DNA from: Insulibacter thermoxylanivorax
GTDB lineage: Bacteria > Bacillota > Bacilli > Paenibacillales > DA-C8
Length of the DNA: 38,683 nt
Reading direction: 5' to 3'
Assembly (NCBI RefSeq): GCF_015472005.1
Contig: NZ_BMAQ01000041.1
Location: forward strand, 1 to 38,683
Made by a program: the position numbers and the translations under genes. Positions 24,891 through 33,761 of the stretch are shown one piece after another (position 1 is the first letter of the stretch; the number at the start of each line of letters is the position of its first letter). The notes under the pieces were generated by a model. That model was not told the origin of the DNA and made no database searches. It saw nothing but the letters and a program-made list of their open reading frames with translations.

Positions 24891-24964
24891 ACATCTCCTT
24901 GTTGTTTTCCCAGAAGGGTTTGATTATGATGAAGTAAGAGCAAAGCGCCTGGGGGTTATAGAAA

Positions 24965-25762
24965 TTGAAATTTTACATTCATAATCGAGGAGATGAAGTA
25001 TCACGCCAGCTGGAAGTTACCTTCCGCCGGCAAGCCGAAACCCACGGCCTGATCTGGGATGAGGAGAAACCGGATATCGTCGTCTCCATCGGCGGGGACG
25101 GGACATTATTGCATGCTTTTCACAAATATATCCATAGCATCGATCACGTCGCCTTCGTAGGCGTCCATACAGGGAATCTAGGATTCTATGCCGATTGGAA
25201 ACCCGAGGAGATCGAGCGGCTGATCGAAGGGATGGGACTTCGGCAATACCGAATCGTCGAATACCCGCTCCTTGAACTCGAGATTGAAACCGATGCGGGA
25301 ACGGAGTGCTTCTTGGCCTTGAATGAGGCCACGCTGAAGGGGATCGAGGCAACGCTGGTTGCACAGGTGAATATCAATGACGAGCAGTTTGAGATGTTCC
25401 GGGGAGACGGCATCTGTATCTCGACGCCTTCCGGGAGCACCGCTTATAACAAAGCCCTGGGCGGTGCGATCATCCATCCGTCGTTAGAGGCCCTGCAGGT
25501 CACGGAGATCGCTTCGATTAACAATCGGGTATACCGCACCCTCGGCTCGCCGATCGTCCTGCCGAAACATCATCATATTGACATCTATCCCGAGGCAGGC
25601 AAGCGGTTAATGCTGTCGATCGATCATATCTACAGAGAATATCCCAACATCCACTCCCTGCGGGCGAATGTGGCAGCCCGGAAGGTGAAGTTCTTTCGCT
25701 ACCGTTCCTTCCCCTTCTGGAACCGTGTAGCCGATGCCTTCATCAGTGATCGGTCCAATTGA
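24965..25762 (+). CDS. nadK: NAD kinase
   Basis: A 265-residue ATP-NAD kinase that makes NADP. The glycine-rich active-site motif is VVSIGGDGTLLHAF near residue 44, the NE motif is in ALNEATLKG near residue 120, and SGSTAYNKALGGAI closes the nucleotide site. Length fits the short Firmicutes enzymes (B. subtilis has two, of 266 and 267 residues as I recall). The start is a TTG at 24965 with only a weak GGGGG upstream. It lies 74 bases after ylbJ and could be read through from it; a strong terminator follows. Confidence 0.94.
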   Translation: MKFYIHNRGDEVSRQLEVTFRRQAETHGLIWDEEKPDIVVSIGGDGTLLHAFHKYIHSIDHVAFVGVHTGNLGFYADWKPEEIERLIEGMGLRQYRIVEYPLLELEIETDAGTECFLALNEATLKGIEATLVAQVNINDEQFEMFRGDGICISTPSGSTAYNKALGGAIIHPSLEALQVTEIASINNRVYRTLGSPIVLPKHHHIDIYPEAGKRLMLSIDHIYREYPNIHSLRANVAARKVKFFRYRSFPFWNRVADAFISDRSN

Positions 25763-25824
25763 AGATCATCTTGTAACGAAACTTTTGAATCTTTCAAGAA
25801 TCAGTATCATTCCTGAAATAACTG

Positions 25825-25875
25825 CAAGGGGTGGAAACTGCAGCCTAGTCAGTTGCAGCTTCCACCCCTTGTTTG
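25825..25875. terminator. strong terminator after nadK
   Basis: A 12-bp perfect stem (25825-25836 with 25860-25871) extended by an inner CTGCA/TGCAG pairing and followed by TTTGATT. It also faces the end of yutD on the minus strand. Confidence 0.85.
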
Positions 25876-25929
25876 ATTCTAATCGTTCATTCATTCCTTG
25901 TTTAATGTTCAAGTACTTCGCATTCCTTG

Positions 25930-26475
25930 TTAAGCATTTCGAGAATCGCGGCCTGCTTTGCGGTCTTTGCGCGCATGTTCCGCGCGATGCTGTTGGTGAT
26001 GATGTCTACGCATGGATTCATGGGCTTCTTTGGCCTCTCTGCGGGAATGTTTCGCATGCTCTCTATGATGAGAACGGGTTTCCTTGGACTCGCTCTGACG
26101 GTTCGTATGGGCGGGGCTGGACTCCTTGTGTTTATGCTGTGATTCCTTGTGCTGCGGATAGTGGTCTTGATGATCCAAAGCCTGGTCGATGGATTTGCTC
26201 TTGTTCGGAATCCGTTCCAGGACGAAGTATGCACACCCGAAGTTGCAGTATTCCTGGATGTATTCCTGCAAGGAAGTGATGCAAGTATCTTTGGTCCCTT
26301 TGGGATTCCCCTCGCGGTAAAATCCCTTCAACCTCAGCTGATTATATCCCCAGTCACCTACAATATAGTCATATCGATCAAGAATATCGCTGTAGCGTTC
26401 ACGAAACGCTTCATAGTTCCAGCCGTTTTTGTTCTCATAGGCTAATTGGAATGTCCTTCCCCCTAATTGAATCAC
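25930..26475 (-). CDS. yutD: YutD family protein with long His/Lys/Arg-rich tail
   Basis: A 181-residue protein. The first 95 residues are the YutD (DUF1027) domain: ENKNGWNYEAFRERYSDIL, DYIVGDWGYNQLRLKGFY and LQEYIQEYCNFGCAYFVLER. Beyond residue 95 comes an 85-residue low-complexity tail packed with His, Lys, Arg, Glu, Ser and Gln (for example MRRHHHQQHRAEHARKD), with no predicted fold. YutD is about 100 residues in B. subtilis, so the tail is an addition. The start is GTG with AAGGAG upstream, 21 bases after lipA. In B. subtilis yutD also lies close to lipA. The function is unknown; the tail could bind metal or nucleic acid. Confidence 0.88.
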   Translation of the reverse strand: MIQLGGRTFQLAYENKNGWNYEAFRERYSDILDRYDYIVGDWGYNQLRLKGFYREGNPKGTKDTCITSLQEYIQEYCNFGCAYFVLERIPNKSKSIDQALDHQDHYPQHKESQHKHKESSPAHTNRQSESKETRSHHREHAKHSRREAKEAHESMRRHHHQQHRAEHARKDRKAGRDSRNA

Positions 26476-26496
26476 GCTTGATTCTCCTTCCGCTTC

Positions 26497-27390
26497 TTAC
26501 GATTCAAGGACACGAACCGCCGCTTCTTTCTGTTCGCGGGCATGATACGAGCTGCGCACCAGCGGACCGGACTCGACGTGGCTGAAGCCCCGCTTCATTC
26601 CCTCTTCACGCAGCCGGTCGAACTCTTCCGGCGTATAATACCGCTCCACTGGCAGATGCTTCGTGCTCGGCTGGAGGTATTGTCCGATGGTCAAGATGTC
26701 GCACTGAACCGCACGAAGATCGTCCATGGTGTGCAGGATCTCATCCCAAGTTTCGCCTACGCCGACCATGATACTGGACTTAGTCGGGATCTTCGGGCTG
26801 TATTCCTTCGAACGCTGCAGCAGCTCCAAGGAACGGCGGTACTTCGCCTTCGCTCGTACGCGGTCCGACAGCCGTTCTACCGTCTCTACGTTGTGGTTCA
26901 ACACATGCGGTTTCGCGTCCAATACGGTATAAAGTGCATCCCAGTTCCCTTGGAAATCCGGGATCAAGACTTCCACATCACAGAATGGCAGTCTCTCCTT
27001 CACGGCACGAATCGTCATGGCGAAGATCTGCGCTCCGCCGTCAGCGAGATCATCTCTTGCTACCGAAGTGATCACACAGTGTCTCAATCCCATCTGCTCT
27101 GCCGCCTCTGCGACGCGCTCGGGTTCTTGCAGATCAAGCTCCGTCGGCAAACCACTGTTCACAGCACAGAAACGGCAAGCACGGGTGCAGATATCGCCTA
27201 AGATCATGAATGTCGCTGTGCGGCTGGCCCAGCATTCATGAAGATTCGGACATCTCGCTTCTTCACACACGGTATGTAACGTCTTAGAGCGCATCATCTG
27301 TTTGATCTCTTTAAAATGCTGCGCTTCCTGCTCACTAACCAGTTTGATCTTCAGCCAATCCGGCTTTCTTTGTAATGGTTTCATCGCCAT
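26497..27390 (-). CDS. lipA: lipoyl synthase LipA
   Basis: A 297-residue radical SAM enzyme that inserts two sulfurs into octanoyl groups on lipoyl domains. The auxiliary 4Fe-4S cysteines are in [12 protein letters not shown], and the radical SAM cluster motif C-x3-C-x2-C is in [33 protein letters not shown] and GVGETWDEI are further family blocks. The ATG at 27390 has AAAGGTGG upstream. It depends on Fe-S supply, for which two assembly genes lie at 2.7-3.5 kb. Downstream yutD is probably cotranscribed. Confidence 0.96.
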   Translation of the reverse strand: MAMKPLQRKPDWLKIKLVSEQEAQHFKEIKQMMRSKTLHTVCEEARCPNLHECWASRTATFMILGDICTRACRFCAVNSGLPTELDLQEPERVAEAAEQMGLRHCVITSVARDDLADGGAQIFAMTIRAVKERLPFCDVEVLIPDFQGNWDALYTVLDAKPHVLNHNVETVERLSDRVRAKAKYRRSLELLQRSKEYSPKIPTKSSIMVGVGETWDEILHTMDDLRAVQCDILTIGQYLQPSTKHLPVERYYTPEEFDRLREEGMKRGFSHVESGPLVRSSYHAREQKEAAVRVLES

Positions 27391-27417
27391 ACTCCATCCA
27401 CCTTTCTCTATACAGCT

Positions 27418-27423
27418 ATTATA
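27418..27423 (-). promoter_or_regulatory. -10 element of the lipA promoter
   Basis: Consensus TATAAT on the minus strand preceded by TGT, giving an extended -10 (TGnTATAAT). The -35 is poor. About 30 bases upstream of lipA. Confidence 0.5.
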
Positions 27424-27579
27424 ACACGTTATGAACAGCCTGCCACCCGACGATGCGCAAATTCACATCAAGTCGATGTATGAACTAGAGATATGTCAGC
27501 AAAAATATGTAAGGGTAAAACCTTCAATAACAGCACAAACTACGGCTTATGAATAGGATGGACGGAGGCTGCACGGATC

Positions 27580-28626
27580 ATGATACGCATCTGCATCATC
27601 GTACTATCCTGCGTTGTAATAACAGGTTTGAACATGCCGGCAGCGGCATACGCCCTGGATCCGCCGCCAACGGTTCAGCAAACGAATCTTCCACAAGAAG
27701 GAAAAGTGTGGACGGAGGAGGAGAGACGGGAGGAATGGCAGGTCTTGTTCGATCAGCTCAGCACCCTTACGGGTATTCCCTGGTATTGGTTCGCTGCGAT
27801 TAATCAATATGAACGAACGATCAATCAAGTCCACCGTTCCAGAAAGCCGCTGAATGATCAGCTGATCAATATCTATATCTCCGAAGCTCGCTGGTCAGGT
27901 GCGCTGAACCCGGATCAACAGGACACCGATCCGCTGTCGATCCGCTTCTTCCAAGGCATCGGCTTGGACGGCGATCACGACGGCCGCGCTGATCGCACAA
28001 ATCCAATCGATGTGCTGTACACCGTTGCCGATCACTTGCTCAGATACGGCACCACGGAGCGGAAGCTGAAAGCAGCGCTATGGGAGTTCTATCACAACCC
28101 GCGAAGCGTACAGCGCATTGAACAGTTTGCCAAGATGTATCAGGCCTTCGGGACGCTGGATCTTACCAAGCGGGCATTCCCCATACCGCTCCGCTCCAAT
28201 TATTCCTACCGCAGCACATGGGGAGCACCGCGCGGTTGGGGTGGAAGGCGCATCCATGAAGGGACCGATATCTTCGCCGACCACGGCACGCCTGTGCGCT
28301 CCACCTGCTACGGGATGATCGAAGTCATGGGCTGGAACCGATACGGCGGCTGGCGAATCGGAATTCGGGATATCAATAACGTCTATCACTACTTCGCGCA
28401 TCTTTCCGGCTTTAACCAAGAACTGGAAGAGGGCAGCCTCGTTGAGCCGGGACAGACGATCGGCTGGGTAGGCAGCTCCGGTTACGGGAAACCCGGCACG
28501 TCCGGCAAATTCCCGCCGCACCTGCACTACGGCATGTACCGGGACCACGGGCTGGCGGAATGGTCCTTTGATCCGTATCCTTATTTGAAGCGGTGGGAGC
28601 AAGAAGAACGGCGGAACAAAAAATAA
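27580..28626 (+). CDS. LytH-like secreted cell-wall hydrolase (M23 peptidase)
   Basis: A 348-residue exported protein with an N-terminal signal or anchor helix (residues 2-25). The C-terminal half is an M23 zinc endopeptidase domain: IHEGTDIFADHGTPV gives the first His and Asp ligands, and YFAHLSG and PPHLHYG the later histidines. The middle part (about residues 50-200) has IPWYWFAAINQYERTINQ and GLDGDHDGRADRTNPIDVLY, resembling an MltB-type lytic transglycosylase core. B. subtilis LytH is a sporulation L-Ala-D-Glu peptidase of the cortex, encoded next to yunB as here. GGAGG lies 11 bases before the ATG. Confidence 0.87.
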   Translation: MIRICIIVLSCVVITGLNMPAAAYALDPPPTVQQTNLPQEGKVWTEEERREEWQVLFDQLSTLTGIPWYWFAAINQYERTINQVHRSRKPLNDQLINIYISEARWSGALNPDQQDTDPLSIRFFQGIGLDGDHDGRADRTNPIDVLYTVADHLLRYGTTERKLKAALWEFYHNPRSVQRIEQFAKMYQAFGTLDLTKRAFPIPLRSNYSYRSTWGAPRGWGGRRIHEGTDIFADHGTPVRSTCYGMIEVMGWNRYGGWRIGIRDINNVYHYFAHLSGFNQELEEGSLVEPGQTIGWVGSSGYGKPGTSGKFPPHLHYGMYRDHGLAEWSFDPYPYLKRWEQEERRNKK

Positions 28627-28674
28627 TGAATCACATCGGCAGTACACAGAGATTCACTGAATCCAAACACCAAT

Positions 28675-28715
28675 GGAGGCGGGTGCCCTCGATTCCGCGA
28701 GCGGCCACCGCCTCC
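28675..28715. terminator. hairpin between lytH-like gene and yunB
   Basis: GGAGGCGGGTG (28675-28685) pairs with CACCGCCTCC (28706-28715) with one bulged G. It lies between two convergent genes. T-tails are modest on both sides. Confidence 0.6.
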
Positions 28716-28720
28716 TTGTC

Positions 28721-29503
28721 TTAATGGCTTCCCGATTCCATGACCCCTCCTGCCGCACCAGCATCCGATTGAATCGAGGGAATCGCAGGGATCGACAGAC
28801 TTGGCACAGCACCTTGACTGCCGATTCCCACGGGATTGCCCTGATAGTCGAAGTAATACATCGGCACATCGCCAACGACCAGCATATAGGAGATCGGGAT
28901 ATTTGTAGTCAGTACTTCCGGCTGCGAAGCGAAAGGGATGATGACCATCAGTTCCGCGTGAATCTGCAGATAGACTTCGACGAGCAGCATATTGATGCCG
29001 GCATCCCTCTCCCGCGTCTTGAGCTCCACCTTCGCATGTCCCAGCGGAGCGAAGCGAATCGGGATATCCGGACCCGCCGAAGCGAACAAGGTACTCCCCA
29101 GAGCAATTCCCAGCGGCACCTTCTCCGGTTTCATGCTGATCTCATGCAGCAGATCCTCTACGTGGGTCACGGCGTCAGCGGCGATTTTCATGTGCTGGGC
29201 ATAGTTCAGATTAAAACCGCTGATCTGGCCGTTAGCATCCATCTTCCAATCGACGAGGTCGGTGAAGTTCGCGGAGTTCGCGATGCGCTGGGGCAGAACA
29301 GAGTTGATCGCTTCTGTCGCCGTTTGCTTGAGGCGGAAGGAAGCGAGGTTCAGCAGATGCGGTTTGATATTCCGCTCTACGATGACGAAGGTCTGGATCG
29401 CGAAGAACACCATGATGATCAGCATGATCAACAAGATATTCCTGCGGCTAAGGGGTTTGATAGGGCGTCTGACAGGGCGGCTGTGCCATCGGATCTTGGC
29501 CAA
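28721..29503 (-). CDS. yunB: sporulation protein YunB
   Basis: A 260-residue sporulation protein with a basic N-terminus, one membrane helix (about residues 20-42, NILLIMLIIMVFFAIQTF) and a large outer domain. Family segments include ATEAINSVLPQRI, GFNLNYAQHMKIAADAV and ISMKPEKVPLGIALGS. It is sigma-E dependent in B. subtilis and of unknown biochemical role. I choose the TTG at 29503, which has GAGGGGGTG upstream and gives an N-terminus starting MAKIRWHSRPVRR; an ATG six codons earlier (29521) would put that site inside the gene. A Ser/Gly-rich tail ends the protein. Confidence 0.9.
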   Translation of the reverse strand: MAKIRWHSRPVRRPIKPLSRRNILLIMLIIMVFFAIQTFVIVERNIKPHLLNLASFRLKQTATEAINSVLPQRIANSANFTDLVDWKMDANGQISGFNLNYAQHMKIAADAVTHVEDLLHEISMKPEKVPLGIALGSTLFASAGPDIPIRFAPLGHAKVELKTRERDAGINMLLVEVYLQIHAELMVIIPFASQPEVLTTNIPISYMLVVGDVPMYYFDYQGNPVGIGSQGAVPSLSIPAIPSIQSDAGAAGGVMESGSH

Positions 29504-29670
29504 GAGCTTACACCCCCTCATGCTGCATCGACATCTGGACAGACAGGCAGCCTTATTCCCCATATATATGCTTGCTGCAGGCCGTCTATCACCATCTTCA
29601 GAAGCCAGGATACCGGCTCCACACCGAAACCTTCACTTAAGCATACGCTGATTTGAGGAGGTGTGATTGG

Positions 29671-30066
29671 ATGGGATCGCGCAAGGGCAGCAATCGGAGC
29701 ATGAAGCGCAAGGGAGTTTCACGCGGCCGGATCAACGCCAAGAACAGCAGCGGTCCAGTCAGCAGCAAGAATGGAAGCGATCCCTTCGCCAATTACACCT
29801 TACAAGATCTCTTAAAGGGCAAACATCTAGAGATCATCACCGCCGCACTTCTGTTATCCGGCAAATTGAAAGTGGATGCCGTAACCTTCTTTCGCGGATC
29901 AACTGTGATCCAGGTAGGATTATTAGGGCAGTTGAATCAGAAGGGAAGCAACAATAACAACAGCAAGTCGAACGCTCTGGCAGACTTTCTCGCCGAGAAC
30001 GGCGACTTGTCCATCGATGATATCATCGCTGCGTTTCAGAAGAGAATGAGACAAAGGAGGAGATGA
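29671..30066 (+). CDS. hypothetical basic protein
   Basis: A 131-residue protein I do not recognise. The first 40 residues are very basic and disordered (MGSRKGSNRSMKRKGVSRGR, then a Ser/Asn/Gly stretch). A conserved-looking core follows (FANYTLQDLLKGKHLEIIT, ALLLSGKLKVDAVTFFRGST), then an Asn/Ser linker and a short helical end (IDDIIAAFQKRMRQRRR). GAGGAGG lies 9 bases before the ATG. Its stop overlaps the next small gene (ATGA), so the two are coupled. Gene position next to yunB hints at a sporulation link, but that is inference. Confidence 0.65.
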   Translation: MGSRKGSNRSMKRKGVSRGRINAKNSSGPVSSKNGSDPFANYTLQDLLKGKHLEIITAALLLSGKLKVDAVTFFRGSTVIQVGLLGQLNQKGSNNNNSKSNALADFLAENGDLSIDDIIAAFQKRMRQRRR

Positions 30067-30182
30067 GTGCTGTGAGCGAGATTGACGGGGAGAAGATCAC
30101 CCATGGAGCCATGCTCGTGGCTGTAATCCTGCTGCTGATCTTCGGTTCTGGACGATTTGCAAAGCGCGCCATAGCTCCATAA
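30063..30182 (+). CDS. single-helix membrane peptide
   Basis: A 39-residue peptide with a polar start (MSAVSEIDGEKITHGA), one hydrophobic helix (MLVAVILLLIFGSG) and a basic end (RFAKRAIAP). Family unknown. Two starts are possible: the ATG at 30063, overlapping the previous stop, or the GTG at 30072, better spaced from AAAGGAGG. Either way translation is linked to the preceding gene. Confidence 0.6.
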   Translation: MSAVSEIDGEKITHGAMLVAVILLLIFGSGRFAKRAIAP

Positions 30183-30184
30183 TA

Positions 30185-30243
30185 GAAGCGTTCGGCACAT
30201 TCAACGAAGACAAGCCACCTTCGTCTTATGCGCCGAACGCTTC
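30185..30243. terminator. long hairpin after the small membrane peptide gene
   Basis: A 12-bp perfect stem (30185-30196 with 30232-30243) with an inner GAAGAC/GTCTT pairing starts 2 bases after the stop codon. No T-run follows on the plus strand, so termination would need help. Confidence 0.5.
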
Positions 30244-30279
30244 CTGCTGTCTGATACATTATGTGCGATCATCTGGAAT

Positions 30280-31083
30280 TTATAGATTGTTGATTGAAAA
30301 TGCCCGCTGCCGCATCGCTTCGAACAACAGGACCGTTGCTGCCATGGCCGCATTCAGCGACTCCGCCTTGCCCAGCATCGGGATCGTAATCACCTCATCG
30401 ACTTCCGCAGCTGCAGCTGCAGAGACGCCGGCTCCCTCGTTGCCGATGATGAACCAGACCGGCTTGCGCCAATCCCATTCATAGCAAGTACGGGAAGCCT
30501 CAAGTCCGGTGCTGAGGATCGGGATCCCCCGCTTCTTCGCCTGCCGCAGATAAGGCACCAGATCACCCTCCAGGATCGGGATGCGAAACATCGCCCCCAT
30601 CGTCGCGCGAACGGTCTTTGGATTGTAGAGATCGGCCGAGCCTTTGCCCAGGATCATCGCTGTAGCTCCGGAAGCTTCCGCACTGCGGATAATCGTGCCC
30701 ACATTGCCCGGATCCTGCACTTGGTCAAGAACGATAACCAAGGGCCGTTCCTGTTGCCAGAGGACATTTTCCTCCGCTTCTTGTTTCGCCACCACAGCGA
30801 AGACCCCCTGCGGCGTCTGGGTTGACGTGCATTTCTTCAGCACTTGTTCACTGACAGCGATCCATTCGCAGGGATGAGAGCGGTAAGCCTGCAATTCCCC
30901 CGGCAATGGCTTGTCCAATGCATATGCGATGCATTCCACTTCACAGCCTGCCTGCAGCGCTTCTTGGACCAGATGGATCCCTTCGACAAGGTATCGGCCC
31001 TGTTCCTCCCGGCCTTTCTTCGTAAGCAGTTCAGCCCAGCGCTTCACTCTGGGATTATGTACAGATGTAATCATCGTATTCAC
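30280..31083 (-). CDS. SpoU/TrmH-family RNA 2'-O-methyltransferase (YsgA-like)
   Basis: A 267-residue SPOUT methyltransferase that methylates a ribose in rRNA or tRNA. The N-terminal part (ITSVHNPRVKRWAELLTKKG) is the substrate-binding domain typical of the YsgA group. The C-terminal knot has VILDQVQDPGNVGTIIRSAE (motif 1, with L read as the V in VLDQ), FIIGNEGAGVS (motif 2) and IPMLGKAESLNAAMAATVLL (motif 3). The GTG at 31083 has GAGGAG upstream, inside the end of ktrA, and only 4 bases separate the genes. B. subtilis ysgA lies beside sspI, as this gene almost does here. Confidence 0.9.
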   Translation of the reverse strand: MNTMITSVHNPRVKRWAELLTKKGREEQGRYLVEGIHLVQEALQAGCEVECIAYALDKPLPGELQAYRSHPCEWIAVSEQVLKKCTSTQTPQGVFAVVAKQEAEENVLWQQERPLVIVLDQVQDPGNVGTIIRSAEASGATAMILGKGSADLYNPKTVRATMGAMFRIPILEGDLVPYLRQAKKRGIPILSTGLEASRTCYEWDWRKPVWFIIGNEGAGVSAAAAAEVDEVITIPMLGKAESLNAAMAATVLLFEAMRQRAFSINNL

Positions 31084-31087
31084 TGGT

Positions 31088-31747
31088 CTACTCCTCAAAT
31101 GATCTTTCAAACTTGCGCAGATCTTCATTGCTGCCGACGACGACAAGGACATCATCCTTCTGGATCACGTCTTCGGCGCGCGGCGCAATATTCATCTGGT
31201 CTTGCGTCTTAATCGCCATCACGTTGCAGCCGTACTTCGCACGGATATCCAGATCCCTCAAGCTCTTGCCAACCATTCGGGGCGTCACATGGATCTCCAC
31301 GATGCTGTAGTCTTCCGATAGTTCGATGTAGTCGAGGATATTCGGTGAGATGAGATGATGGGCGACCCGCATCCCCATATCCCGCTCCGGGAAGATGACT
31401 TTATCGGCGCCGATTTTGGTCAGCACCTTGCCGTGGAGTTCCGTCTGGGCCTTCACAACCAGCATCCCTACGCCCATCTCCTTCAGGACCAGAGAGGTGA
31501 GGATGCTCGCTTGAATGTCTTGGCCGATCGCCACGACCACCACATCGAAGTTGCGGATGCCGATGGCCCGCAGCGCCTCCTCATCGGTGCTGTCCGCTTG
31601 TACGGCATGGGTCACCTGATTCAACACGTCTTCGATGCGGTCCTCAGCCTTATCGATCGCCAATACTTCATAACCGAGCCGGTACAGGGATGTGGCCACA
31701 CTCGAGCCGAATCGTCCCATCCCGATGACAGCAAACTGTTTCTTCAT
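31088..31747 (-). CDS. ktrA: KtrA/KtrC-type potassium channel regulator (RCK protein)
   Basis: A 219-residue cytosolic RCK protein that gates a KtrB-type potassium transporter in response to bound nucleotide. The N-terminal Rossmann fold has FAVIGMGRFGSSVATSL, AIDKAEDRIEDV and the acidic end of strand 2; the RCK_C (TrkA_C) domain starts near residue 135 (YSIVEIHVTPRMVGKSLRDL). No membrane partner (KtrB/KtrD) is in the window. KtrA and KtrC cannot be told apart here. It is followed after 4 bases by the rRNA methyltransferase. Confidence 0.92.
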   Translation of the reverse strand: MKKQFAVIGMGRFGSSVATSLYRLGYEVLAIDKAEDRIEDVLNQVTHAVQADSTDEEALRAIGIRNFDVVVVAIGQDIQASILTSLVLKEMGVGMLVVKAQTELHGKVLTKIGADKVIFPERDMGMRVAHHLISPNILDYIELSEDYSIVEIHVTPRMVGKSLRDLDIRAKYGCNVMAIKTQDQMNIAPRAEDVIQKDDVLVVVGSNEDLRKFERSFEE

Positions 31748-31921
31748 CCCGTCCCTAAACCGTCCTTTCCATCATCTGCAAGCTGATCATATTATAACAC
31801 AGCCCATATCATATCATAGCCCTTAAGGAAGTTGCGCATATTACCTAGAGAACAACATCACAGCTAACAAGCCAAACACACATCCTATGAAGCGTATCAA
31901 GGATAGATGGAGGTTCATCCC

Positions 31922-32137
31922 ATGATCAATCTGAACTTGCGCGATGCGATTATTCAACGCGTCCAGGACCGCGATGAGGAAGAACTGCTGGCGATTATCA
32001 ATGATTCCATGCACAGCGACGAAAGAGCCCTGCCCGGCTTAGGCGTCCTGTTTGAGGTCATGTGGGATCATATCGATCAGTCCATGAAGGATCAGCTCAT
32101 CCAAGTGCTCAAACAAAATCTGCCTGCTTCCACATAG
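31922..32137 (+). CDS. sspI: small acid-soluble spore protein SspI
   Basis: A 71-residue minor SASP found only in spores. NLNLRDAIIQRVQDRDEEEL at the start and the strongly conserved LPGLGVLFEVMWDH identify it; B. subtilis SspI has the same length. The ATG at 31922 has GGAGG 8 bases upstream. A CATCCTA at 31881-31887 fits a sigma-G -10, but a -35 is not evident. It shares a bidirectional terminator with prfC. Confidence 0.94.
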   Translation: MINLNLRDAIIQRVQDRDEEELLAIINDSMHSDERALPGLGVLFEVMWDHIDQSMKDQLIQVLKQNLPAST

Positions 32138-32139
32138 TC

Positions 32140-32166
32140 AAAAAGAGGGGTCTATCCCCTCTTTTT
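32140..32166. terminator. bidirectional terminator sspI/prfC
   Basis: AAAAAGAGGGG (32140-32150) and CCCCTCTTTTT (32156-32166) form an 11-bp perfect stem with a 5-base loop and A/T runs on both sides. It serves both convergent genes. Confidence 0.92.
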
Positions 32167-32180
32167 GCGTGAATGGAGCG

Positions 32181-33761
32181 TCACGGCGCCGTATCAAGGA
32201 AATTCGCCTCCGGCATCTTCTCCATCGCCGACCTTAGAGCATATTCGTTTTCGAATAAAGCCACTTTGTTGCCGTTCTTATCCGTGACGAGAGTCGAGTT
32301 CACCCTGAACTTATTCGGATCTGCATCGATTCCCGTAATCCAGCGGGCGAACTGATAGGGCAGACGCTGCAATTCGAGCTCGACTTGATATTCATGCTTC
32401 ATGCGATATTCGAATACCTCAAATTGCAGCTGACCGACGACACCGAGGATGATATCCTCGAAACCGATCGTGCGGAAGACTTGCACTGTCCCCTCTTCCG
32501 TCAGCTGATCGAGGCCTTTTTGAAATTGCTTATGTTTAAGGGCGTTCTTCACCGTCAGCTTCGCGAAGATCTCCGGTGAGAAGGTGGGCAATTCATCGTA
32601 CACCAGACTGCCCTTTTCGACCAATGTGTCGCCGATACGGAAGATGCCTGGATCGAAGAGACCGATGATATCCCCCGGATAGGCCACCTCCGTAATATCC
32701 CTCTCCTGCGCCAGGAACTGCTGCGGCTGCGATAACTTGATATCCTTGCCCTGGCGAACATGGCGAACCGTCATGTTGCGGGTGAACTTGCCGGATACGA
32801 TGCGTACAAATGCAAGCCGATCCCGATGCGCCGGATTCATGTTCGCTTGGATCTTGAAGACGTAGCCGGAGAATGTCTCCCAGCTTGGCTCAACCATCCC
32901 CTCGCTGCTGTGACGCGGAGCAGGCGGGGGCGCGAGCTGCAAGAAATTCTCCAGGAAGGTCTGGACACCGAAGTTATTAATCGCACTTCCGAAGAAGACG
33001 GGCGTCAGCTGCCCGTTGGCGATCTTCTCCAGATCAAAGCTGTCCCCGGCGACCTCCAATAACTCCAGCTCTTCTCGAACCTGCTCGAAGAGGTGCTCGC
33101 CGGCGATTTGTTTAATTTTCTCATCCTCATAACCCTGTACCTTCTCCACAACGATCTTCGAGTGATCGGCCCCTTGGTACAACTCCACCTGCTGTTTGCG
33201 GCGGTCATAGATGCCGCACAGGCTGCGTCCCATGCCGATCGGCCAATTCATCGGATAGGAGCGGATGCCGAGAACCTTCTCCAACTCTTCCAGCAGATCG
33301 AAGGGATCCCTGCCGTCCCGGTCTAATTTGTTGATGAAGGTGAAGATCGGTATGCCCCGCTTGCTGCATACTTGGAACAGTTTCTTCGTCTGGACCTCGA
33401 CGCCTTTGGCCGCATCGATCAACATGACGGCACAGTCCGCCGCGGTCAGCGTGCGGTACGTATCCTCGGAGAAATCCTGGTGACCCGGTGTATCCAGGAT
33501 GTTCACTTTATAACCTTTGTATTCGAATTGCAGCACGGACGAAGTAACGGAGATGCCGCGCTGTTTCTCGATCTCCATCCAGTCGGAAGTCGCATGCCGG
33601 TTGGCCTTACGGCCCTTAACGGTGCCGGCTAATCGGATCGCGCCTCCGAACAACAGGAGCTTCTCGGTCAGCGTAGTTTTCCCCGCGTCCGGGTGAGAGA
33701 TGATGGCAAAGGTTCTTCGCCGGTTAGTTTCTTCTAAAATCTCTTGTGCCAGATTCGGCAT
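32181..33761 (-). CDS. prfC: peptide chain release factor 3
   Basis: A 526-residue translational GTPase that recycles class I release factors from ribosomes. The G1 motif is ISHPDAGKTTLTEKL near residue 22, the switch region is KQRGISVTSS, G3 is DTPGHQDFSEDTYRTL and G4 is NKLDRDGRDP; EF-Tu-like domain II and the RF3 C-terminal domain follow. The length is standard. Present in Paenibacillus-type genomes, though as far as I recall not in B. subtilis. The ATG has GGAAAGGATCG upstream. Single gene. Confidence 0.95.
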   Translation of the reverse strand: MPNLAQEILEETNRRRTFAIISHPDAGKTTLTEKLLLFGGAIRLAGTVKGRKANRHATSDWMEIEKQRGISVTSSVLQFEYKGYKVNILDTPGHQDFSEDTYRTLTAADCAVMLIDAAKGVEVQTKKLFQVCSKRGIPIFTFINKLDRDGRDPFDLLEELEKVLGIRSYPMNWPIGMGRSLCGIYDRRKQQVELYQGADHSKIVVEKVQGYEDEKIKQIAGEHLFEQVREELELLEVAGDSFDLEKIANGQLTPVFFGSAINNFGVQTFLENFLQLAPPPAPRHSSEGMVEPSWETFSGYVFKIQANMNPAHRDRLAFVRIVSGKFTRNMTVRHVRQGKDIKLSQPQQFLAQERDITEVAYPGDIIGLFDPGIFRIGDTLVEKGSLVYDELPTFSPEIFAKLTVKNALKHKQFQKGLDQLTEEGTVQVFRTIGFEDIILGVVGQLQFEVFEYRMKHEYQVELELQRLPYQFARWITGIDADPNKFRVNSTLVTDKNGNKVALFENEYALRSAMEKMPEANFLDTAP

